NCBI RefSeq assembly: GCF_049532965.1
Contig: NZ_CP186694.1
Span: 248,001 to 312,000 of the forward strand
Direction: 5' to 3'
DNA: 64,000 bases
Source: Roseateles sp049532965
GTDB lineage: Bacteria; Pseudomonadota; Gammaproteobacteria; Burkholderiales; Burkholderiaceae_C
Positions 25,287-34,392 of this stretch are shown here, piece after piece. Below the pieces are notes generated by a model. The model searched no databases and was not told the DNA's origin. It saw only the letters and a program-made list of their open reading frames with translations. Position 1 is the stretch's first letter; the number at the start of each line of letters is the position of its first letter. Made by a program: the position numbers and the translations under genes.

Positions 25287-25799
25287 ATGCCCCGTTTCTC
25301 GCCCCGCCGCCTGCACCCCGCCGATCTGGTGCGCGAAGCGCTGATCGCCGGCTTGTCCTCGGGACTGCTGTCGGCACTCGCCGTCGCCTGGGGCAGCCGC
25401 GCCTGCGGCCATCGCGCCGTTGCGGGCCTGAACGCGCCCAGCCATTGGCTGTGGGGCGACGAGGCGCTAGCCGCCAGCGAGCTGGATCTGCGCCACACCG
25501 GCGTGGGCGTGGCGACGCACGTGGCGTCGGCGTTGTTCTGGGGCGGCCTCTACGCGCTGATGCGCGGCTGGCACCGCCGGCCAACACCGCTCAACGCCGC
25601 CACCGATGCCATCACGCTCACCGGCGTCGCGCTCGTCACCGATTACCTGCTGGTGCCCAAGCGGCTCACGCCGGGCTTCGAGGCGCACCTGACGCCTCGC
25701 CGCCTCGGCGTGGTCTACCTGGCGCTCAGCGCCGGCCTGGTGCTGGGCGCGCTCGGCAGCGAACGCCGGCCCCGGTCATTCCCCCGGTCATTCGATTGA
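25287..25799 (+). CDS. Hypothetical membrane protein
   Basis: 170 residues from ATG at 25287 (MPRFSPRRLHPADLVREAL), preceded by GATCGGAG. I do not recognise a named family. Four hydrophobic segments are visible (about 20-40, 72-88, 105-122 and 138-155), with the pattern THVASALFWGGLYALM and ALVTDYLLVPKRLTPGFEAHL between them. It overlaps the convergent GH13 gene by 12 bp at its 3' end. Function unknown. Confidence 0.65.
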   Translation: MPRFSPRRLHPADLVREALIAGLSSGLLSALAVAWGSRACGHRAVAGLNAPSHWLWGDEALAASELDLRHTGVGVATHVASALFWGGLYALMRGWHRRPTPLNAATDAITLTGVALVTDYLLVPKRLTPGFEAHLTPRRLGVVYLALSAGLVLGALGSERRPRSFPRSFD

Positions 25800-27716
25800 C
25801 AGCAGCGTCACCGACCGCGCCGGCAGTGTCAGCGACGCGCCCAAGGTCTTGCGCTCGCCCGTCATCACGTCGATCGCCGTCTCGCCGCCGCGCAGCATCT
25901 CGGAGAAGCGTGCCAGGTCCAGCTCGCGGGCTTCGCGCGCCTTGTTCAGCACCAGCATCAGCCGCTTGCCGCCCAGGCCCTTCGCCGTGTCGTAGCGGAA
26001 CAGCACATAGGCCTCGCCCAGCGGCGCGTACTGCATCAGCGCGCCCTCGTGGACCAGGCGCTCCGACTTGCGCCAGTTCAGCAAGCGCTTGAGCCACGCC
26101 TGCGCGCTGGCCTGGCGCTCGCTCAGGCCCACACCGGTGAAGGCGTTGACCGCGTCGCCCGCCCAGCCGCCGGGGAAGTCGGCCCGCGCCGCGCCGTCGT
26201 CGCGGTGACGCGGGCTGGTCATCAGGACCTCGGTGCCGTAATAGAACTGCGGAATGCGGCGCACCACGCTGAGGTAGGCCCAGGCCATCCGGGTCAGATC
26301 CAGGTCCTCGTGCAGCATGCTGTAGAGGCGCGGCGTGTCGTGGTTGCCCTCGAAGAGCACCAGGTTGGCCGGGTCCGGATAGACGAAGTCGTGCGCGAGC
26401 GCCTCATACAGCCGCGTGAAGCCGCCATCGTGCGAGTCGGCCTGGTTCAGCCCCGCCAGGATGGCCTCCTGCATCGGGAAGTCCATCAGGCTCGGCAGCG
26501 ACGACACGTAGCCATCGTGATTGCGCTTGCCCGCCTGCCAGTACGACACCACCGCGGGATGCGGGCTCCACTCCTCGCCGACGATGTTCAGGTTCGGATA
26601 CTCGTCCCTCAGCCGGCGCGACCAGGCGGCCAGGAAGTCCTTGTCCGAGTAGCTGTAGGTGTCCGTCCGCACGCCCGCCAGCCCCGCCGTTTCGATCCAC
26701 CACAGGCTCATCTGCGTCAGGTAGGTCGCCACCAGCGGCTGGCGCTGGTTCAGGTCGGGCATGTCGGGCGTGAACCAGCCATCGCTGAAGCGCTTGCGGT
26801 CGCTCGGTGCGGCGTACGGGTCCTGCAGTGACATGCGCGCGTGATGCGTCTCCGTGTACCGGGGCCAGACGTTGACCCAGTCCGCCGTCGGCAGGTCGGC
26901 CATCCACCAGTGGTGCACGCCGATGTGGTTCAGCACGATGTCCTGGATCAGCCCCAGGCCGTGGCGTTTCGCCTCGGTGCCCAGGCGCACATAGTCGGCG
27001 TTGGTGCCGAAGCGCGGGTCGATCTTGTAGAAGTCCGTCGCCGCATAGCCGTGGTAGCTCCACTTCGGGCTGTTGTTCTCGGACAGCGGCGTCGGCCACA
27101 ACATCGTGAAGCCCATGCCCGCGATGTAGTCGAGGTGCGAGATCAGGCCGGCAAGGTCACCCCCATGCCGGCCGCCCGGATCGTCGCGCCGCAGGCCTTC
27201 GGCCATGCCGGGCACCTCGTCGTTGCCGGGGTCGCCGTTGGAGAAGCGGTCCGGAACGACCAAATAGATCGCGTCCTTCGGGCCGAAGCTGGCGCGCTGC
27301 GCCGATCCCGGAGCCCGCGCGCGCAGCGGATAGCGATGCTCGAGCACGGTCTTCCCATCGCGCTGCAGCCGCAGCGTCAATGCGCCGGGATGCGCGGACT
27401 CGGCGATGCGCAGGTCCACGAACAGGTAGTTGGGGCTGTCGCCGCGCCGCGTGCCCACGAGCGTCACGCCCGGCATCGGCGCCAGCTCGACCTGCAGCGC
27501 GCCGATCCCGGGACCGTGCAGCATCAGTTGAAGGTCGGGCGATCTCATGCCGATCCACCAGTCCGGCGGCTCGACGCGGTCGAGCGCGATGGCGGTGGCG
27601 GGAGAGACGGAAGCGGCCGTCGCGGCGGCGGCGGAAGTGTGCGTCATGGCGAGGAGGCTCAGGGCAAGGGAAACAAGGGAGGCGAGCGAGGCGGAGAGGC
27701 GCGTCGAGGCGGTCAT
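25788..27716 (-). CDS. Exported GH13 glycosidase, cyclomaltodextrinase/neopullulanase-like
   Basis: 642 residues with a signal peptide (1-31). Residues about 42-135 are the N-terminal beta-sandwich of the cyclomaltodextrinase type (IALDRVEPPDWWIGM). The GH13 barrel follows: WPTPLSENN, YHGYAATDFY, IQDIVLNHIG, GVRTDTYSYSD with nucleophile Asp352, NIVGEEWSP with acid/base Glu381, and EGNHDTPR with Asp460. The N-terminal domain and the WW of SLWWIETAGLAG point to the neopullulanase/SusA-like branch, which splits cyclodextrins, pullulan or starch in the periplasm. It is 12 bp downstream of the other GH13 gene, in one operon. Confidence 0.92.
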   Translation of the reverse strand: MTASTRLSASLASLVSLALSLLAMTHTSAAAATAASVSPATAIALDRVEPPDWWIGMRSPDLQLMLHGPGIGALQVELAPMPGVTLVGTRRGDSPNYLFVDLRIAESAHPGALTLRLQRDGKTVLEHRYPLRARAPGSAQRASFGPKDAIYLVVPDRFSNGDPGNDEVPGMAEGLRRDDPGGRHGGDLAGLISHLDYIAGMGFTMLWPTPLSENNSPKWSYHGYAATDFYKIDPRFGTNADYVRLGTEAKRHGLGLIQDIVLNHIGVHHWWMADLPTADWVNVWPRYTETHHARMSLQDPYAAPSDRKRFSDGWFTPDMPDLNQRQPLVATYLTQMSLWWIETAGLAGVRTDTYSYSDKDFLAAWSRRLRDEYPNLNIVGEEWSPHPAVVSYWQAGKRNHDGYVSSLPSLMDFPMQEAILAGLNQADSHDGGFTRLYEALAHDFVYPDPANLVLFEGNHDTPRLYSMLHEDLDLTRMAWAYLSVVRRIPQFYYGTEVLMTSPRHRDDGAARADFPGGWAGDAVNAFTGVGLSERQASAQAWLKRLLNWRKSERLVHEGALMQYAPLGEAYVLFRYDTAKGLGGKRLMLVLNKAREARELDLARFSEMLRGGETAIDVMTGERKTLGASLTLPARSVTLLSIE

Positions 27717-27728
27717 CGTGCGCTCCGT

Positions 27729-29480
27729 TCAGCGTAGGCGGAAGACTTGCACCGACAGCGGCGCGGCGGTGAGCGACAACCGGCCCCGGCCGTCGGCCGC
27801 GAGCGCGGTCGCGCCGGCGTCTCGTGCGGCCGGATGCAGCATGCGCAAGCGCGTTGTCGGAGGCAGGCCCGACAGCGAGAGCTCGGCGGCGTCGCTGCCA
27901 TAGTTGATGACGACGAGCACCCGCTGGCCCCGGTAAGCGCGCTGGAAGCTCAGCACACGGCCTTGCGCGAACGGTGCTTCGTAGGTCCCGCGCGCGATCG
28001 CGGGTTGGCCGTTGCGCAGCGCCAGCATCGCCTTGTAGAAGTTCAGCAGCGATCCGGGATCGGCCGCCTGGGCCTGCGCGTTGTGCGTCGCGATATTGGG
28101 AGCGGTAGGCCGGAACGGCGTGCCAGCCGTGAAGCCGCGTGCATCGGCGGTCCAGCTCATCGGCGCGCGCAAGGGCGCGTCGCCGGGCAGTTCCGCGATG
28201 CCGGCCTGGCCGATCTCTTCGCCGTAGTAGATGAACGGCGTGCCCGGCAGCAGCAGGTAGGTGGCGGCGGCGAGCTTGTAGCGCGCTTCGTCGCCCTCGA
28301 ACTGGTCCCATGCGCGGCGGCCCGCGAAGATGTCATGGTTGCTGAGCATCGTCGCCATCGAGGTCGGCGCTTCGGTGAAGAAGCGCGCGACCTTGGCCAC
28401 CGCGGCAGGGGCCGCCTCGCCGCCCTTGGCGGCATCGACCACCGCTCGCTCGAGCCCGAAGGCGAAGGCGCTGCCGCAGATGTCATCGCGCGTGTAGACC
28501 TGTGGCTCGGCCGTCGCCTCGCAGACGACGAATCGATGGGGATAGCGCTTGATCTCGCGTGAGAACCAGCCCGTGAGGCGCCGGCTTTCGGGCTGGTCGT
28601 TCCAGTCCTTCGCGCTGTTCTCGAACAGGTGCGGCACCGCGTCGAGGCGGTAGCCGTCCAGGCCGCGGTTGAGCCAGAAGCGCAGGCTGTCCGCGTGGTA
28701 CTTGACCACGGCGGGGTTGCGCATGTTGAAGTCGGGCATGTTGGGCCCGAAGACCGCGAAATAGCGCGCCGTGCCTGCTGGCGCATCGGGCTTGGGCGGG
28801 GGGCTCGCCCCAGCGGGCGTGTCGGGCGCGTCCTCCCCCGGCAGGTACCACGGCACGTGGTCCCAGATGTCCCAGTCGCGCAACTCGCCGAGCGGCTGGC
28901 GCGTCCAGACGAACCAGTCGCGCCACGGACTCGCCGGATCGGCGGCCGCCGCGCGGAACAACGGATGCTCGCGGGCGCCGTGGTTGATGACGTAGTCCAT
29001 CACCACGCCGATCCCGCGCCGGTGGGCTTCGCGGATCAGCGCGTCGAAGTCGTCCAGCGTGCCGTACTGCGGCTCGATCGCGCGGTGGTCCGTGGTCGCG
29101 TAGCCGTGGTCACGGTCGGCGCTGGCGGTGATCGGCATCAGCCAGATGCCCTTGATGCCGAGGTCCTTCAGGTAGTCCAGCCGCTGGACCACGCCGCGCA
29201 GGTCGCCGATGCCGTCCCCGTCGCTGTCCTGGTAGCCGCGCACGAAGATCTCGATGAAGGCGCCGTGCTGCCACCCCTCCGGCAATGCGCTGCGCCCGTA
29301 CCGCGCCTTCACCGGCGAAACGTCCACCGGCGCGGCCGCTGCCATGACCGGGGCGGTGACCGGCATGGGGGTGGTGACGGCAGCGTCGGCTGGTAGGCCC
29401 GACGACAAGCCGGCCGCAGCCGTGAGGGCAATCGCCGTCGCAGTTGTGGGGACTGCGGTGGTCTTCGTGCGACGTGCCAT
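27729..29480 (-). CDS. Exported alpha-amylase/alpha-glucosidase of family GH13
   Basis: 583 residues from ATG at 29480 (MARRTKTTAVPTT). A long signal region runs to about residue 34. The catalytic barrel has FIEIFVRGYQDSDGDGIGDLRG, the calcium-binding DxDxDG-like loop of oligo-1,6-glucosidases and trehalose enzymes, MDYVINHG, GYRLDAVPH with nucleophile Asp280, VVCEATAEP with Glu321, and MLSNHDIF with Asp383. PFIYYGEEIG is also typical. It probably hydrolyses maltooligosaccharides in the periplasm. It is the first gene of the leftward glucan operon, directly behind one copy of the shared operator. Confidence 0.92.
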   Translation of the reverse strand: MARRTKTTAVPTTATAIALTAAAGLSSGLPADAAVTTPMPVTAPVMAAAAPVDVSPVKARYGRSALPEGWQHGAFIEIFVRGYQDSDGDGIGDLRGVVQRLDYLKDLGIKGIWLMPITASADRDHGYATTDHRAIEPQYGTLDDFDALIREAHRRGIGVVMDYVINHGAREHPLFRAAAADPASPWRDWFVWTRQPLGELRDWDIWDHVPWYLPGEDAPDTPAGASPPPKPDAPAGTARYFAVFGPNMPDFNMRNPAVVKYHADSLRFWLNRGLDGYRLDAVPHLFENSAKDWNDQPESRRLTGWFSREIKRYPHRFVVCEATAEPQVYTRDDICGSAFAFGLERAVVDAAKGGEAAPAAVAKVARFFTEAPTSMATMLSNHDIFAGRRAWDQFEGDEARYKLAAATYLLLPGTPFIYYGEEIGQAGIAELPGDAPLRAPMSWTADARGFTAGTPFRPTAPNIATHNAQAQAADPGSLLNFYKAMLALRNGQPAIARGTYEAPFAQGRVLSFQRAYRGQRVLVVINYGSDAAELSLSGLPPTTRLRMLHPAARDAGATALAADGRGRLSLTAAPLSVQVFRLR

Positions 29481-29503
29481 GTCGCGGTCTCCGGGTCTTG
29501 TTC

Positions 29504-29520
29504 TGTAGCAAAAGTACATT
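29504..29520. promoter_or_regulatory. Operator copy 1 of the glucan locus
   Basis: GTAGCAAAAGTACAT (29505-29519) sits 25 bp upstream of the leftward amylase start. It matches 14 of 15 positions with a copy in opposite orientation near the pullulanase start. Confidence 0.65.
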
Positions 29521-29599
29521 TTCGGCCGTAGTCTCGATCTCCGAACGCGCCGCAGCATAGAAGGAATGGCCTATGAAGGGAAGTGCTTGTAGTGCGGAT

Positions 29600-29614
29600 A
29601 TGTAGTTTTGCTAC
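29600..29614. promoter_or_regulatory. Operator copy 2 of the glucan locus
   Basis: ATGTAGTTTTGCTAC, the reverse complement of GTAGCAAAACTACAT, 42 bp upstream of the pullulanase ATG. The core GTAG-N5-CTAC is itself a dyad, as expected for a dimeric LacI- or GntR-type sugar repressor. No such regulator gene is in the window. Confidence 0.65.
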
Positions 29615-29655
29615 CATCCGCCGCGCCGCAAAAAACAGTGGCATCAAGGAGAACC

Positions 29656-32445
29656 ATGGACGCGCGTCTGCCCCCGTTCCGTCGCTGGCCGCTGTTGGCC
29701 GGGTTGTTGCTTGGGGGCGCTATCGCGCTCCCGGCCCAGGCGGCTGGGGAGGACCTCGCTCGATCCGTGTCGGCCAGCCTTTTCGCGTGTGACGCCGCCC
29801 CGGCGACGTTGCTGACGGCGCAATCTCCCACGCTGGCCGCGGCGCAGGCAGCGCCGCAGCCGGTCTGGCTGGACGCCCAGCGCCTGCGCTGGCCAGGGCT
29901 TACGGTGGAGGCCGGGCAGGTCGTGCGGCTCCACCATTCGGCATCCGGCGCGCTGGCCCTGGCGGACGGACGGATCGTCGGAGCCGATCGCACGCTGACA
30001 CTTGCGCCCGCGACCAATCCGTTGCCCGCCGCGGCCGCATCGGTGAGCGCGTATCTCGGCCCGGGGTCCGAGTTCACGATGCCGGGAGGCGATGACGCGG
30101 GCGACCGGACCGCGCTGCTCCGGGGGCAGGCGGTGATGGCGGTCGAGGACTCGCAGGGGCGGGTGCTGCGATGGAGTGCCGCGCAGACGGCGCGCGCGCT
30201 CGACGACCGCTTCGCCGCTGCGGAGCAGGAGCCCGCGCTCGGGGTCTCGCTGACGCCGCAAGGCGCCGCCTTCAAGCTCTGGGCACCGACCGCCGACCGC
30301 GTCGAGGTCTGCCTGTACGACGGCCCCGACACCGCAGGCCGAGTGCGCCTGCCGCTGCGCCGGGACGACCGCAGCGGCATCTGGTCGACTGACGCCTCCG
30401 GCGTGCGCAGCGGCGCGTATTACCGGTATCTGGTGGAAGTCTTCGTGCCGGGCATCGGCCGCGTTCGCCAACTCGTGACCGACCCGTATTCGGTGAGCCT
30501 GTCCGCCGACTCGGCCCGCAGCTACGTGGCCGACCTGTCGGAGCCGCGCCTGCGGCCGCAGGGCTGGGGCGCGAGCCGCATTCCGGCCCGCGTGAAGACG
30601 CCCACCGACATGGTGATCTACGAGCTGCACGTGCGCGATTTCTCCCGCGACGACCCCAGCGTGCCGGCGCCGCTGCGCGGCAAGTACCTGGCGTTTACGC
30701 AGGCGAAGTCCGACGGCATGCGGCATCTGCGCGCGTTGAGCGCGGCCGGCATGACGGACGTTCATCTGCTGCCGGTGTTCGACTTCGCCTCGGTGCCGGA
30801 GCGCGGCTGCGTCGAACCGCGGATTCCCGATCCTGCCGGGCGCCCGGCCCGCGAGGTGGTCCAGGCGGTGGCGGCGCGCGACTGCTTCAACTGGGGCTAC
30901 GACCCCTTCCACTACAGCGCCCCGGAAGGCAGCTACGCCAGCGACGCGAACGACGGCGCGGCCCGCGTGCGCGAGCTGCGGGCGATGGTGATGGCCCTGC
31001 ATGCGGCTGGCCTGCGCGTGGGCATGGACGTCGTCTACAACCACACGGTCGCGTCGGGCCAGCATCCGCAGTCGGTGCTGGATCGCATCGTGCCCGGCTA
31101 CTACCACCGGCTCGACGCGCGTGGACGGGTCGAGACGTCCACCTGCTGCGACAACACGGCGACCGAGCACCGCATGATGGGCAAGCTGCTCATCGACTCG
31201 GTCCTGCTGTGGGCCCGCGAGTACAAGATCGCCTCCTTCCGCTTCGATCTCATGGGCCATCAGCCGCGCGCGCTGATGGAGCGCCTGCAGGCGCGCCTCA
31301 GGCGTGAGCTCGGGCGGGAGGTGCAACTGATCGGCGAGGGCTGGAACTTCGGCGAGGTCGCCAACGGCGCGCGCTTCGTGCAGGCGTCGCAGTTGTCCCT
31401 GAACGGCACGGGCATCGGCACCTTCAGCGACCGGGGCCGCGATGCGGTGCGCGGCGGCGCCGCCGGCGAGACGCCCGCGGAGGCGATCCGACATCCCGGT
31501 TTCATCGTCCCGGCCGATCCGCGCGACCCGGTCCGTCGCGAGGCGCTGCTTCGCCAAGGCGACCTGCTCAAGGTGGCGATGGCCGGCACGCTGCGCGGCT
31601 ACGCGTTCGAGACGGCCGAAGGCCGCCGGGCTACCGGCGAGCAACTGCCTTACGGCGATCAGCCCGCTGGTTACGCGTCGGTGCCGGCGGAGGTCGTCAA
31701 CTACGTCGAGAACCACGACAACATGACGCTCTTCGACGCGCTCGTGCTCAAGCTGCCGAAGTCGGCCAGCGACGACGACCGGGCCCGCACGCAGGCGGTC
31801 GCGCTGGGCATCAATGCCTTGAGCCAGGGCGTGGCCTACTTCCACGCCGGCGGCGAGCTGCTGCGGTCCAAGTCGATGGACCGCAACAGCTACGACTCGG
31901 GCGACCGGTTCAACCGCCTCGACTGGGGCGGCCGCGACAACGGCTTCGGTCCGGAACTGCCGCCCACGCCCGAAAGCAGCGCGCCGCACGTCGATCCCTA
32001 CGCCGTGCTGCGCGAGTTCATCGCGCTCCCGGCGCGACCGGGGCCCGGCACGGTGGACTGGACGAAGCGCGTCTTCCTCGACCAGTTGCGCGTACGGGCC
32101 AGCACGCCGCTGCTGCGGCTGGAGGACCCCGCCGAGATCCAGCGCCGGCTGGTCTTCCACAACACCGGACCAAGCCAGCATCCCGGCGTGATCGTCGGCC
32201 GTCTGGATGGCCGGGGCCGGGCGGATGCGGTCTTCGAGCGCCTGCTTTACGTGGTCAACGCGACCGCCGATCCGGTGACGCTGGCGCTGCCCGAGGAGGC
32301 CGGCTTCGCCTGGCGCCTGCATCCGGTGCAGCGAGCCGCCGGCGCCGCCGACCAGCGCATCCGCCGCGAGGCGACGGCCGACAGGCGAGGCGGCTTTCGC
32401 GTCCCGGCGCGGGCGGTGGCCGTGTTTGTCGTCGAACGCCGCTGA
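29656..32445 (+). CDS. pulA: Pullulanase-type alpha-1,6-glucosidase
   Basis: 929 residues from ATG at 29656 with AAGGAGA upstream; a signal peptide ends at about residue 30 (LPAQAAG). An N-terminal starch-binding region is followed by a CBM48-like domain (GAAFKLWAPTADRVEVCLYDG). The GH13_13 barrel has MDVVYNHTVASG, IASFRFDLMGH with nucleophile Asp531, LIGEGWNFGEV with acid/base Glu561, and YVENHDNMTLFD with Asp688. It hydrolyses alpha-1,6 branch points of pullulan and amylopectin, and so complements the two divergent GH13 enzymes. Control by the paired operator upstream is likely. Confidence 0.96.
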   Translation: MDARLPPFRRWPLLAGLLLGGAIALPAQAAGEDLARSVSASLFACDAAPATLLTAQSPTLAAAQAAPQPVWLDAQRLRWPGLTVEAGQVVRLHHSASGALALADGRIVGADRTLTLAPATNPLPAAAASVSAYLGPGSEFTMPGGDDAGDRTALLRGQAVMAVEDSQGRVLRWSAAQTARALDDRFAAAEQEPALGVSLTPQGAAFKLWAPTADRVEVCLYDGPDTAGRVRLPLRRDDRSGIWSTDASGVRSGAYYRYLVEVFVPGIGRVRQLVTDPYSVSLSADSARSYVADLSEPRLRPQGWGASRIPARVKTPTDMVIYELHVRDFSRDDPSVPAPLRGKYLAFTQAKSDGMRHLRALSAAGMTDVHLLPVFDFASVPERGCVEPRIPDPAGRPAREVVQAVAARDCFNWGYDPFHYSAPEGSYASDANDGAARVRELRAMVMALHAAGLRVGMDVVYNHTVASGQHPQSVLDRIVPGYYHRLDARGRVETSTCCDNTATEHRMMGKLLIDSVLLWAREYKIASFRFDLMGHQPRALMERLQARLRRELGREVQLIGEGWNFGEVANGARFVQASQLSLNGTGIGTFSDRGRDAVRGGAAGETPAEAIRHPGFIVPADPRDPVRREALLRQGDLLKVAMAGTLRGYAFETAEGRRATGEQLPYGDQPAGYASVPAEVVNYVENHDNMTLFDALVLKLPKSASDDDRARTQAVALGINALSQGVAYFHAGGELLRSKSMDRNSYDSGDRFNRLDWGGRDNGFGPELPPTPESSAPHVDPYAVLREFIALPARPGPGTVDWTKRVFLDQLRVRASTPLLRLEDPAEIQRRLVFHNTGPSQHPGVIVGRLDGRGRADAVFERLLYVVNATADPVTLALPEEAGFAWRLHPVQRAAGAADQRIRREATADRRGGFRVPARAVAVFVVERR

Positions 32446-32644
32446 CCGGCGCTGAACGGCGCCCCAGGTCGGCACCGGGACCTCGCGCCGGAGGGCAACG
32501 ATCGGCCACCGGGCCGTCCTCCGGGCGGTTCTGGAAGTGTTCGAGCCAGCTATTCCCTCATCCGCCGCGCGGGCGTGCGCGATGGCGGCGGCAGGACTAG
32601 CATCGGTCCCAGCGGCCCTGTCAGAGGCCGCGTCGGAGACGGTC

Positions 32645-33922
32645 ATGGGAACGAGCCAGACGATCGGGGTCCGGATGGAAGCGCCCGCAGCGCAGACGGC
32701 ATGGCAAGGGCGATGGCGCGTCACCGCGCTGTTGATCGCCGCGATGCTGGCGACGCTGCTGGCCTCCGGCTGCGCGACGTGGCCGGAGTCGACGCGGATC
32801 GACACCGCCACGCTGATCCATGACGAGCTGTTCCCGCCGTCACGCGACGAGATCGATCCGGAGCGGATCATGGCGATCTCGCCGGGCATGAAGGACTTCC
32901 TGCGCAAGCGGCTGCCGACGCTGAGCGGCGGCGCCACGCTGACCTTGGACACGCGCGACGCGCGGCACATGCTGCTCGACGCGCTGTACACCCGGGGCGA
33001 ACTCCAGCTCGAGTACGACGCCGAAACCACCCGCACCGCCGCCGAAGCCTTCGAAGCGCGCGCTGGCAATTGCCTGTCGCTGGCGATGATGACCGCGGTC
33101 TTCGCGCGCGAACTCGGCCTGCCGGTCGCCTTCCGCCAGATCTACGACGAGGAGCAGTGGAGCCGCGTCGGCGACCTCCAGATCGTTTCCACCCACGTCA
33201 ACATTGCGCTGGGCCGCCGCAAGACGGAGTTCCGCGTGCTCGGCAACGATGAGCCGTCGCTGGTCGTGGACTTCCTGCCCGGCGCCCAGATCGCGCGCCA
33301 GCGGGCCATGCCGGTGGACGAGCGCACCATCGTGGCGATGTACCTGAACAACCGGGCCGCCGAACTGATGGCCCAGGCCCAGCTGGATCGCGCGTACTGG
33401 TACGCGCGCGCCGCGTGGCTGCACGAGCCGCGGCTGCTGTCGGCCCTCAACACGCTGGGCGTGATCTACCGACGCCATGGCGATACCGCGATCGCCGAAC
33501 GCGCGTTCCGCGCCGTGCTGGCGCGCGAGCCGGCCAACGTGCAGGCCCTGGGCAACCTGGCACAGGCGCTGCGCCTGCAGGGCCAGTTCGCCGAGGCGCA
33601 GCGGCTGGAAACCCAGCTCGCGCAGATCCAGCCGCATCCGCCATTCAAGTTCTTCGACCTCGGCGTGGAGGCGATGAAGGCCGGCGACTATGCGAAGGCC
33701 CGCGACTACTTCGCCAGGGAGATCGACCGCTCGGCCTACTACCACGAGTTCCACTTCTGGATGGCGCTGGCCAACGTCGGACTCGGCAAGTGGGACGTCG
33801 TGCGCGACGAGTTGGCCAAGGCCGAGGAGTACAGCGTGACGGCGCGCCAGCGCCAGCTCTACGCGGCCAAGCGCGACACGTTGCGAGCCAAGATGGACCG
33901 GGTGCCGGTGAAGGTGCGCTGA
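32645..33922 (+). CDS. TPR-containing lipoprotein with transglutaminase-like domain
   Basis: About 425 residues. The start is uncertain: ATG at 32645 is used, ATG at 32675 is an alternative, and a longer frame reaches 32537. A lipobox LLASGC follows a hydrophobic segment ALLIAAMLATLL, so it should be an outer- or inner-membrane lipoprotein. Next comes a transglutaminase-like region with FEARAGNCLSLAMMTAVFARELGLPVAF (the cysteine in GNCLS is the candidate nucleophile) and TRVGDLQIVSTHVNIAL-like histidine context. Residues about 235-410 are TPR repeats. Proteins of this layout are found in many proteobacteria; the role is unknown. Confidence 0.72.
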   Translation: MGTSQTIGVRMEAPAAQTAWQGRWRVTALLIAAMLATLLASGCATWPESTRIDTATLIHDELFPPSRDEIDPERIMAISPGMKDFLRKRLPTLSGGATLTLDTRDARHMLLDALYTRGELQLEYDAETTRTAAEAFEARAGNCLSLAMMTAVFARELGLPVAFRQIYDEEQWSRVGDLQIVSTHVNIALGRRKTEFRVLGNDEPSLVVDFLPGAQIARQRAMPVDERTIVAMYLNNRAAELMAQAQLDRAYWYARAAWLHEPRLLSALNTLGVIYRRHGDTAIAERAFRAVLAREPANVQALGNLAQALRLQGQFAEAQRLETQLAQIQPHPPFKFFDLGVEAMKAGDYAKARDYFAREIDRSAYYHEFHFWMALANVGLGKWDVVRDELAKAEEYSVTARQRQLYAAKRDTLRAKMDRVPVKVR

Positions 33923-33968
33923 AGACTGCGCCAGCCTCTGCCGAGGCGGGGCACGCCGCGCTCGTCGC

Positions 33969-34310
33969 TCAACCGTCGATGGGTGGGAGTCCGTGCCGGG
34001 CGCGCGCCCGCGCGCAGGCGTCGTCGCCGATGCCCAGGGGCGCCCGCATGCCGAATTCGCGGCACGGCGAGGGCCGCCACTCGTAGATGCCGCAGCCGGC
34101 GCGTTCGCCGACCTGGCCCTGCAACGCGGCGCAGCGGGGACGCGCATGATCGGTGCCGCGCATGCGGCAGGTTGATCCGGTGACCTCGACGGTGAGGCCG
34201 TCAGGCACGGTGCCGCCCTCGCTCAGCAGCTCCTGGCGCGAGAAGTCCACGCGGAAGCTGGCACAGCAGGCGCCGCAGCGGGTGCAGGGGTTGTCGGCAA
34301 AGGCGGACAT
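33969..34310 (-). CDS. YkgJ-family cysteine-cluster protein
   Basis: 113 residues with eight cysteines. The N-terminal cluster CTRCGACCASFRVDF (CxxCxxCC) and the C-terminal CGIYEWRPSPCREFG are the YkgJ-family signature, which probably binds zinc or an iron-sulfur cluster. Additional cysteines lie in GSTCRMRG and PRCAALQG. Function is not established. It is 82 bp downstream of the kinase gene on the same strand, so possibly in one transcript with it and the phosphoesterase. Confidence 0.85.
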   Translation of the reverse strand: MSAFADNPCTRCGACCASFRVDFSRQELLSEGGTVPDGLTVEVTGSTCRMRGTDHARPRCAALQGQVGERAGCGIYEWRPSPCREFGMRAPLGIGDDACARARARHGLPPIDG

Positions 34311-34392
34311 GAGCAGGGAGGGGACGGCAGGACGGAGGACAGGGGCGGGGAGAGACGCGCGGACGTCGTGACGAACCGGACTGGCGGCGCGC

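Noticed and set aside
29644..33069. A 1141-codon open frame antisense to pullulanase and the TPR lipoprotein
   Set aside because: Shadow frame of two convincing genes; composition biased to Arg, Ala, Val and His, with no recognisable domain.
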